A program made the position numbers and the translations under genes. Below are positions 1 through 5,648 of a stretch of DNA of 10,538 bases, piece by piece; the stretch's first letter is position 1, and each line of letters starts with the position of its first letter. This stretch comes from Paracoccaceae bacterium (GTDB lineage Bacteria; Pseudomonadota; Alphaproteobacteria; Rhodobacterales; Rhodobacteraceae): NCBI GenBank assembly GCA_007121055.1, contig SKMM01000148.1, positions 1-10,538 of the forward strand, in the 5' to 3' direction. Under the pieces are notes generated by a model that saw only the letters and a list, made by a program, of their open reading frames with translations, did not search any database and was not told the DNA's origin.

Positions 1-394
1 CGGGGGCGCCGAAGCTGCGGCCGCCGCCCGCGCGGTGGAAGGGGTCGGCGGCGCGCAGGTCGGCCATCAGGTCGCGGGTGGCCAGTTGCGCCCCGATATT
101 GGCCTGCGTCAGGGCCGAGCCGTCGTGGCGCAGCACCCGCGCGCCGGCGGCGAGGCATTTTGCCGCCAGCGGCAGGTCGGAGGTGACGACCACGTCGCCT
201 GGGGCCGCCTCCTCGGCGATCCAGCGGTCGGCGGCGTCGGGGCCAGCGTCCACATAGACCATCCGCACCAGCGGGTTGGCCGAGGGCCGGATGCCGCCGT
301 TGGAGACGAAGACGCAGGGCGTGCCGTGACGGGTGGCCACCGCCTCGGCCTCGGCCCGCACGGGGCAGGCATCGGCATCGACATAGACGGTCAC
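1..394 (-). CDS. DUF188 / YaiI-YqxD family protein, C-terminus cut by window edge
   Basis: The minus-strand frame encodes 131 codons before leaving the window. It begins VTVYVDADACPV, the typical N-terminus of the YaiI/YqxD (DUF188) family, and also contains the family-like segment TSDLPLAAKCLAAGARV near residue 78 and a C-terminal RDLMADLRAADPF stretch. Family members are about 150 residues, so roughly 20 are missing. The family has a PIN-like fold with conserved acidic residues (the DAD near the N-terminus), but no established function, so none is assigned. The GTG at 394-392 is the only sensible start: the ATG at 411-409, just after the upstream gene's stop, is out of frame and stops after six codons. 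The gap to the fghA stop is 19 bases, which suggests co-transcription as the last gene of the unit. The family assignment is confident; the start is less so because no strong ribosome binding site is visible. Confidence 0.88.
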   Translation of the reverse strand, partial: MTVYVDADACPVRAEAEAVATRHGTPCVFVSNGGIRPSANPLVRMVYVDAGPDAADRWIAEEAAPGDVVVTSDLPLAAKCLAAGARVLRHDGSALTQANIGAQLATRDLMADLRAADPFHRAGGGRSFGAP

Positions 395-413
395 GGGCGC
401 GGCCCCGGCATGG

Positions 414-1250
414 TCACGCGCGCGCCCCCAGCGCCTCGGCATGCAGCGCGATGTGGTCGGCGATGAAGCTCGAGACGAAGAAGTAGCTGTGGTCGTAACC
501 CGCCTGCAGCCGCAGCGCACCGGGCTGGCGCACCTGCCCCATGGCCCCCGCCAGCGCCTCGGGCATCAGCGCGTCGATGAACGGATCCGCCGTGCCCTGG
601 TCGATCAGCATCGGCCCCTTGAAGGCACCCTGCCGCAGCAGCAGCGTCGCGTCATGGCGCAGGATGTCCTCGCTGCCCGCCCCCAGATAGGCGTCCAGCG
701 CCTTCAGCGCCCAGTCCGACGCCGACGGATGGGCGATCGGCGCAAAGGCCGAGACCGAGGCGAACCGCCCCGGCCAACGAAGCGCCAGCGTCAGCGCCCC
801 GTGCCCGCCCATGGAATGGCCCGACACCGCCTGCCGGTCCTCGGCCAGGGGGAAATTGTTGAAGAGGACCCGCGGCAGCTCCTCGCTGACGTAGCTCCAC
901 ATCCGGAAATGGGTGGACCAGGGCGCCTTGGTGGCATCGACGTAGAACCCCGCCCCCTGCCCGAGGTTGTAGGCCTCGTCGTCGGGCACGCCCTCGCCGC
1001 GGGGCGAGGTGTCGGGGAACACCAGCGCCAGCCCGTGGCGCGCGGCGAAGGCCTGCGCGCCGGCCTTCACCATGGCGTTCTCATGCGTGCAGGTCAGCCC
1101 CGAGAGATACCACAGCACCGGCACCGGCCCGCGCTCGGCCGCGGGCGGCAGGTAGAGGCCGAAGGTCATCTCGCAGCCCGTCACCTGCGAGGGATGGGCA
1201 TAGACCCCCTGCACGCCGCCGAAGGCCCGGTTTTCGGATTTCGTCTCCAT
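414..1250 (-). CDS. fghA: S-formylglutathione hydrolase (esterase D family)
   Basis: This 278-residue protein has the usual length of S-formylglutathione hydrolase, which cleaves S-formylglutathione to formate and glutathione in the cytoplasm, the second step of glutathione-dependent formaldehyde detoxification. It is a serine alpha/beta hydrolase. Ser146 lies in the nucleophile elbow GHSMGGHG, Asp222 in GTADPF and His254 in GYDHSYFF, giving a complete triad. The segment LSGLTCTHEN (residues 49-58) is a family hallmark that helps form the oxyanion pocket. The start ATG at 1250 is preceded by a good AAGGGGAG ribosome binding site in the 26-base gap after the AEC transporter, so the two are probably co-transcribed. 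The partner glutathione-dependent formaldehyde dehydrogenase is not in the window. The open frame extends upstream to 2417, but that part is out of frame with the transporter gene it covers and is not part of this protein. Confidence 0.96.
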   Translation of the reverse strand: METKSENRAFGGVQGVYAHPSQVTGCEMTFGLYLPPAAERGPVPVLWYLSGLTCTHENAMVKAGAQAFAARHGLALVFPDTSPRGEGVPDDEAYNLGQGAGFYVDATKAPWSTHFRMWSYVSEELPRVLFNNFPLAEDRQAVSGHSMGGHGALTLALRWPGRFASVSAFAPIAHPSASDWALKALDAYLGAGSEDILRHDATLLLRQGAFKGPMLIDQGTADPFIDALMPEALAGAMGQVRQPGALRLQAGYDHSYFFVSSFIADHIALHAEALGARA

Positions 1251-1276
1251 GGTGCTCCCCTTGCTCCGCGGCGCGC

Positions 1277-2206
1277 TCACAGCCCCGCGGTCCAGGCGAT
1301 GGCCAGCGGAATGGTGACGATGCTGACCGCGGTGGAGATCAGGATCGCCGAGGACACCCGCTGCGGCGCCACCCCGTAAAACTGCGCCAGCATGTAGACA
1401 TTGCCCGCCACCGGCAAGGCCGCCGCCGCGATCATGACCACCGCCGCCTCGCGGTTCACGTCGAACAGCACCAGCGCCGCGAAGGCCACCGCGGCCGGGT
1501 GCAGAACCAGCTTGGCAAAGGACAGCCAGGCCGCGACCGACACCCGCTCGGCCGCCTTGGTCGCCAGCGACGCGCCGATGGCGAACAGCGCCCCGGGCGT
1601 GGCCGCGGCGCCGAGGATGCCGAGGAACTCGTTGGCCGGACCCGGCACCGCCCAACCCGTGGCCGACCACATGAAGCCGAGGCTCATGGACACGATCATC
1701 GGGTTCTTCAGCAGCCCCATCCCCAGCGTCCCGAAGATCGCGGGCGAGAACCGCCCCTCGCGCGCGGCGGTGATGACGATGGTGATGATCGACGAGAACA
1801 CCACAAGATCGATGGCCAGCACCAGGATCACCGGCCCCACCGCCTGCGGCCCCAGCAGCACCACCAGCATCGGCACGCCCAGAAAGCCGGTGTTGCCGAT
1901 CACCGCGCATTGCCCCTCCATCGCGGCCTCGGTGACCGGGCGGTGGCGCAGGAAGGCCACCGTCAGCGCCAGCGCATAGACCACCCCGCAGCCCCACAGA
2001 TAGGCCGCCACGAAGCGCCAGTCGAAGATCTCGGCCAGCGACAGGTTCGCGGAGAACCGGAAGAGCATCGCCGACAGGGCAAAGTAGAACACGAATTTCG
2101 TCAGGTAGGCCGTTGCCTCGGAAGAGAAAAACCCCGTCCGACCGGCCCAGTAGCCCAGGCCGATCAACCCGAAGAAGGGCAAGGTCTTGAAAAACACCTC
2201 GATCAT
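1277..2206 (-). CDS. AEC (auxin efflux carrier) family transporter
   Basis: This 309-residue, very hydrophobic protein starts MIEVFFKTLPFFGLIGLGYW and has about ten predicted membrane-spanning segments, matching the AEC/permease family (usually 300-320 residues). Characteristic stretches are the NTGFLGVPMLV segment in the middle of the first half and the closing ISTAVSIVTIPLAIAW helix. Members are secondary carriers in the inner membrane; bacterial substrates are mostly unknown (some move malate or malonate), so no substrate is proposed. The start at 2206 is chosen because MIEVFF is the normal family N-terminus. The longer start at 2248 would add 14 non-conserved residues and has a purine-rich run directly touching the ATG, too close to serve as a ribosome binding site. 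No clear ribosome binding site precedes 2206 either, so the start is tentative. It is the promoter-proximal gene of the unit leading to fghA and the DUF188 gene. A similar pairing with esterase D is, to my recollection, common in Rhodobacteraceae. Confidence 0.93.
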   Translation of the reverse strand: MIEVFFKTLPFFGLIGLGYWAGRTGFFSSEATAYLTKFVFYFALSAMLFRFSANLSLAEIFDWRFVAAYLWGCGVVYALALTVAFLRHRPVTEAAMEGQCAVIGNTGFLGVPMLVVLLGPQAVGPVILVLAIDLVVFSSIITIVITAAREGRFSPAIFGTLGMGLLKNPMIVSMSLGFMWSATGWAVPGPANEFLGILGAAATPGALFAIGASLATKAAERVSVAAWLSFAKLVLHPAAVAFAALVLFDVNREAAVVMIAAAALPVAGNVYMLAQFYGVAPQRVSSAILISTAVSIVTIPLAIAWTAGL

Positions 2207-2260
2207 GGCCGGGGGGCGATAGCACGCGCCCCCAAGGGGCGCCAGCATCCCTCCCCGCGC

Positions 2261-2689
2261 TCAGGGCGGGCTCCAGATCTCGGGCAGCGGGGCCGCCTGC
2301 AGCACACCCGCGGCGAGGGCGCATCGGCCCGCAGCCATCGGGCGCGGCGGCAAACACTGCCACGCACTCGCCTAGACTCGCGCCTGCGCCATGCCACGGA
2401 GGATCTGGTCGAACCACCCCAGCGGCCGGTCCGAGGTCCCCTGCGGATGCGGCGAGCGCTGCACAGGCGCCTCCCGCGCAGGCCCCGACAGGACGGCCTA
2501 CTGCATCACCGCGGCGATGAACGCATGCTCCGGCCGCCGATCGACCCCCAGCCCCCAGGCGTCGAGCGGCGCATCGGTTGCCTCCTGGGCCGCCAGCGCC
2601 GCCTCAACATCGAACCGCGCGAACACCGGCTGCCCGCAGGACACCGGGAGCACGTCCAGCACCCGCGCCCGGGTCGCCCCCTCTGCCAC
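2261..2689 (-). pseudogene. possible decayed gene: coding-like frame with two amber stops
   Basis: In the 545-base gap between the AEC gene and the TetR gene, one minus-strand frame looks coding although it is interrupted. Segment one (2689-2501, GTG start) has 63 codons, including VLDVLPVSCGQPVFARFDV and ending EHAFIAAVMQ; it ends in TAG at 2500-2498. Segment two (2497-2375, 41 codons) ends LGWFDQILRGMAQARV and then TAG at 2374-2372. Segment three (2371-2264, 36 codons) ends AAPLPEIWSPP and then TGA. All three are in the same frame. By hand count, about 88 percent of codons end in G or C (7 of 63, 5 of 41 and 5 of 36 end in A or T). I recognise no family. It could be a real 63-residue protein, a decayed longer gene, or chance: in such GC-rich DNA non-coding frames often stay open. 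The frame can be followed further upstream toward the TetR start, but no ATG was found. Apart from this I see nothing gene-like in 2207-2751. Confidence 0.3.
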
Positions 2690-2700
2690 GGTGACCCGCC

Positions 2701-2727
2701 ATTGCCGCGCCCGCAGCGGCGGGCAAT
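2701..2727. promoter_or_regulatory. candidate operator: imperfect dyad upstream of the TetR gene
   Basis: An inverted repeat begins ATTGCC and ends GGCAAT, with further pairing inside (GCCGC at 2704-2708 against GCGGC at 2716-2720), though the inner and outer arms are offset by a bulge. It ends 24 bases before the TetR start. TetR regulators commonly bind dyads of this size near their own promoter, so an autoregulatory operator is plausible. I could not define convincing -35 and -10 boxes around it. It could also be a chance GC-rich palindrome. Confidence 0.25.
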
Positions 2728-2751
2728 ACTGCCCCCGACCAAAGGACGCGC

Positions 2752-3372
2752 ATGGCCCAGACCGCCGCCACCATCCGCCGCGGGCGCAAGTTCGACCAGG
2801 TGCTCGAGGGCGCGCGGGCAGTGTTCCTGTCGCTGGGCTATGACGCCGCCGGGGTAGACGAGATCGCGCGCCGCGCCGGCGTCTCCAAGGCCACGCTCTA
2901 CAGCTACTTCCCCGACAAGCGGCTCCTGTTTCTCGAGGTCATGCGGCTGGAATGCGCCCGCCAGGCCGACGAGGCGATGGCGCAGATCGACCTGACCGCT
3001 CCGCCCGACACCGTGCTGCGCCAGGGCGCGCGGCGGATCGTGGAGTTCTACTGCTCCGAATTCGGCCGCGGTGTGGCCCGCCTGCACGCAGCCGATTCCG
3101 ACCGCTTCCCCGACCTCGGCCGCGAGGTCTATGCCGCAGGCCCCGCGCTGGCGCGGGCCCGCATCGGGACATACCTCTCCGCCGCCTGCGCCCGCGGCCA
3201 GCTTGCCATCGACGACATCCCGCTTGCCGCCGACCAGTTCGTCAAGCTGTGCGAGGCCGACCTGCACGACCGTGTCACCTGCGGCCTGCAAAGCCGGTTC
3301 ACCGAAGCCGAGATTGCCCGCGTGATCGACGGCGCGGTGGCGATGTTCCTTGCGCGTTACGGCACGGGCTAA
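2752..3372 (+). CDS. TetR/AcrR family transcriptional regulator
   Basis: This 206-residue protein has a standard TetR N-terminal DNA-binding domain: helices from about residue 12 lead into the helix-turn-helix VDEIARRAGVSKATLYSYFP (residues 35-54), followed by DKRLLF, which opens the linker helix. The C-terminal ligand-binding region (about 75-200) contains FYCSEFGRGVARLHAADSDRFPDL and a closing VAMFLARYG helix, resembling the AefR-like C-terminal domain group. It presumably acts as a dimeric repressor in the cytoplasm; the ligand is unknown. The start is well supported by AAAGGA at 2741-2746, five bases before the ATG. It is divergent from the AEC-fghA-DUF188 unit across a 545-base gap, and 121 bases from hisC on the same strand. 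Its target could be itself or the divergent unit; nothing decides between them. Confidence 0.94.
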   Translation: MAQTAATIRRGRKFDQVLEGARAVFLSLGYDAAGVDEIARRAGVSKATLYSYFPDKRLLFLEVMRLECARQADEAMAQIDLTAPPDTVLRQGARRIVEFYCSEFGRGVARLHAADSDRFPDLGREVYAAGPALARARIGTYLSAACARGQLAIDDIPLAADQFVKLCEADLHDRVTCGLQSRFTEAEIARVIDGAVAMFLARYGTG

Positions 3373-3493
3373 GGGCTCTACCCCCGGCCAAGACAGCCAG
3401 GCCGCTGCGGCATCGAAAATTGCCGCCCCCGCCGCCCGTTGCGGCTGGCCTTGCCTCCGGCCCGCCGCTAGAACCCCCACCAAGGGGGACGCC

Positions 3494-4579
3494 ATGCCCA
3501 AGGACATACGACCGCAACCCGGGATCCTCGACATCGCGCTCTATCAGGGCGGCGAATCGTCGATCCCCGGCTTGCGCGAGGCGATCAAGCTGTCGTCGAA
3601 CGAGAACCCGCTGGGCCCCTCGCCCCGCGCGGTGGAGGCGTTCCGGCGCGCGGGCCATGCGCTGCACCGCTATCCCTCCAGCGACCACGCCGCCCTGCGG
3701 GCCGCGATCGGGTCGGTACACGGCCTCGACCCGGCGCGCATCCTGTGCGGCGCGGGCTCGGACGAGGTCATCGCCTTCCTGTGCCAGGCCTATTCCGGGC
3801 CGGGCGACGAGGTGATCCACACCGAACACGGCTTCGCGATGTACCGCATCTCGGCGCTGGCGGCCGGCGCCACGCCGGTGTCGGTGCCCGAACGCCACCG
3901 TACCGTGGACGTGGGCGCGATCCTCGCCGCCTGCACCCCGCGCACGCGGCTGGTGTTCATCGCCAACCCGGCCAACCCCACCGGCACCATGCTCGGCCCC
4001 ACGGAGGTCGCACGCCTCGCCGACGGCCTGCCCGACCAGGCCCTCCTCATCCTCGACGGCGCCTATGCCGAATACACCGACATCGACGACGGCGCCGTGC
4101 GGTTGGCGACCGAGCGGCCCGACGTGATCATCACCCGCACCTTTTCCAAGATCCATGGGCTGGGAGGGCTGCGCATCGGTTGGGGCTACGGCCCGCAGGC
4201 AGTGATCGACGTCCTCAACCGCCTGCGCGGGCCGTTCAACCTCTCCACCGCCCAGCAGGACGCGGCCGAGGCCGCCATTCTCGACCGCGCCCATGTCGAC
4301 CGCTGCCTGGCCGAGAACGCCCGCCTGCGCGACTGGCTCACCGCCAACCTGCGCGAGATCGGCGTGCCCTGCGACGACAGCCACGCCAATTTCGTCCTCG
4401 CCCGCTTCGACAGCGCGACCGAGGCCGAGGCCTGCGACGCGCACCTCAAGGAGAGCGGCCTGATCGTGCGGCGCGTGGCCAGCTACGGCCTGCCCCACTG
4501 CCTGCGCATCACGGTGGGTGACGAATCGGCCTGCCGCCGCGTCGCCCACGCCATCGCGCAGTTCAAGGGGCTGCGCTGA
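3494..4579 (+). CDS. hisC: histidinol-phosphate aminotransferase family protein
   Basis: This 361-residue class I/II PLP aminotransferase matches HisC, which transfers an amino group from glutamate to imidazole-acetol phosphate in histidine synthesis; many bacterial homologues also transaminate aromatic keto acids. Visible landmarks are SSNENPLGPSP (34-44), cofactor-phosphate region GAGSDE (86-91), NPANPTGT (158-165), Asp188 in LILDGAYAEY that pairs with the pyridine nitrogen, the Schiff-base lysine Lys219 in TFSKIHGLGG, Arg227 in GLRIGWG, and a late substrate-carboxylate arginine in HCLRITVG. All key residues are present. The start ATG at 3494 follows AAGGGGG with six-base spacing, and a CTAGAA that could be part of a -10 box lies about 20 bases upstream. 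Its stop overlaps the tyrA start (TGATG), so the pair is translationally coupled. That context suggests a role in tyrosine/phenylalanine transamination as well as, or instead of, histidine synthesis. The substrate cannot be decided from sequence. Confidence 0.95.
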   Translation: MPKDIRPQPGILDIALYQGGESSIPGLREAIKLSSNENPLGPSPRAVEAFRRAGHALHRYPSSDHAALRAAIGSVHGLDPARILCGAGSDEVIAFLCQAYSGPGDEVIHTEHGFAMYRISALAAGATPVSVPERHRTVDVGAILAACTPRTRLVFIANPANPTGTMLGPTEVARLADGLPDQALLILDGAYAEYTDIDDGAVRLATERPDVIITRTFSKIHGLGGLRIGWGYGPQAVIDVLNRLRGPFNLSTAQQDAAEAAILDRAHVDRCLAENARLRDWLTANLREIGVPCDDSHANFVLARFDSATEAEACDAHLKESGLIVRRVASYGLPHCLRITVGDESACRRVAHAIAQFKGLR

Positions 4580-5496
4580 TGGAGCCCTACCGCCGCGTGG
4601 CGCTGATCGGTCTGGGGCTGATCGCGGGCTCCATGGCGCTGGCGATGCGGCGCGCGGGGATGAAGACCGAGATCGTCGGCACCGCCCGCACCGAAGCCAC
4701 GCGGGCCGAGGCCGCCCGGCTGGGCCTCGTGGACCGCGTGGTCGACACGGCCGCCGAAGCCGTGGCGGGCGCGGATCTCGTGGTGCTGGCGGTGCCGGTG
4801 GGCGCCATGGGCGCCATCGCCGCCGAGATCGCCCCGCATCTCGCGCCCGGCGCGACCGTCACCGACGTAGGCTCGGTCAAGGCCGCGGTGGTCGCCGCCG
4901 TGGCCCCCGAACTGCCCGGCGGTGTGCATTTCATCCCTGGCCATCCGCTGGCGGGCACCGAACAGTCCGGCCCCGGCGCGGGGTTCCCGGAGCTGTTCGA
5001 CAACCGCTGGTGCATCCTCACGCCCCTGCCCGGCACCGACCCCGCCGCAGTCAGCCGGCTACGCGCACTGTGGCAGGCGCTCGGCGCCAGCATCGACGAG
5101 ATGGACCCCGACCACCACGACCTCGTGCTGGCCGTGACCAGCCACGCGCCGCACCTGATCGCCTATACCATGGTGGGCGTCGCCGACGACCTGCGCCGTG
5201 TGACCGACAGCGAGGTGGTGAAATACTCCGCCGCGGGCTTCCGCGACTTCACCCGGATCGCCGCCTCCGACCCCACCATGTGGCGCGACGTGTTCCTCAA
5301 CAACAAGGCCGCCACGCTGGAGATCCTCGGCCGCTTCACCGAGGAGCTGTTCGCCCTGCAACGCGCCATCCGCACCGGCGACGGCGAGATGCTGCACGCC
5401 TATTTCACCCGCACCCGCGCCATCCGCCGCGGCATCGTCGAGGCCGGCCAGGACACCGACGCCCCCGATTTCGGCCGCATCCCCGTCCGCCGCTGA
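4579..5496 (+). CDS. tyrA: prephenate/arogenate dehydrogenase (TyrA/TyrC type)
   Basis: This 305-residue protein is a monofunctional TyrA-type dehydrogenase that oxidatively decarboxylates prephenate or arogenate on the way to tyrosine. The N-terminal Rossmann fold shows VALIGLGLIAGS (residues 7-18) as the dinucleotide-binding loop; a chorismate mutase domain and an ACT domain are both absent. The active-site region includes TDVGSVK (95-101) and GHPLAGTEQSG with His122, and the C-terminal helical domain carries AVTSHAPHL (185-193), all typical of the family. The loop after the second beta strand has GTARTEATR rather than an obvious acidic residue, so NADP use is possible but cannot be settled by eye. 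The start ATG shares its A with the hisC TGA stop and has AAGGGG at 4565-4570 inside hisC. Overlap with hisC means dehydrogenase and aminotransferase are made together. It is convergent with pheT. Confidence 0.95.
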   Translation: MEPYRRVALIGLGLIAGSMALAMRRAGMKTEIVGTARTEATRAEAARLGLVDRVVDTAAEAVAGADLVVLAVPVGAMGAIAAEIAPHLAPGATVTDVGSVKAAVVAAVAPELPGGVHFIPGHPLAGTEQSGPGAGFPELFDNRWCILTPLPGTDPAAVSRLRALWQALGASIDEMDPDHHDLVLAVTSHAPHLIAYTMVGVADDLRRVTDSEVVKYSAAGFRDFTRIAASDPTMWRDVFLNNKAATLEILGRFTEELFALQRAIRTGDGEMLHAYFTRTRAIRRGIVEAGQDTDAPDFGRIPVRR

Positions 5497-5506
5497 AGTC
5501 CCGCCA

Positions 5507-5525
5507 CACGGGCCCCGGGCCCGTG
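5507..5525. terminator. perfect GC-rich hairpin after tyrA, candidate terminator
   Basis: CACGGGCCCCGGGCCCGTG has nine-base arms that pair perfectly around one base (in practice a loop of at least three bases), starting 11 bases after the tyrA stop. No T-run follows on either strand, so it is not a textbook intrinsic terminator. Its position in the 152-base convergent gap between tyrA and pheT makes a bidirectional transcription end or mRNA 3'-end stabiliser the best guess. A second, weaker GC hairpin (GGCCG-CCCC-CGGCC) lies near 5610-5623, closer to the pheT stop. The rest of the gap shows nothing. Confidence 0.5.
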
Positions 5526-5648
5526 CATGCAAGCTGCCCAAGACGACCGGATCTGCACGTCCTACGCCCGTGCCCCCTTGGAGAGGGGCCGCCCCAGCCC
5601 AACACGCGCGGCCGCCCCCGGCCGCCGGAAGGAGGCCGGGCCCGGGCG

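Noticed and set aside
1251..2417. N-terminal extension of fghA, giving a 667-codon frame
   Set aside because: The added part is the AEC transporter gene read in the wrong frame; fghA has its own ATG and ribosome binding site at 1250.
2372..2500. Amber codons read as pyrrolysine or another recoding event
   Set aside because: There is no pyrrolysine machinery or recoding structure in view, and the simple explanation is decay or a chance open frame.
3299..4549. Minus-strand open frame of 416 codons over hisC
   Set aside because: It is the antisense shadow of hisC with no recognisable motif.
5630..5646. GC-rich palindrome CCGGGCCCGG near the pheT stop as a terminator
   Set aside because: It has no loop and no T-run, and such palindromes are frequent at this GC content.
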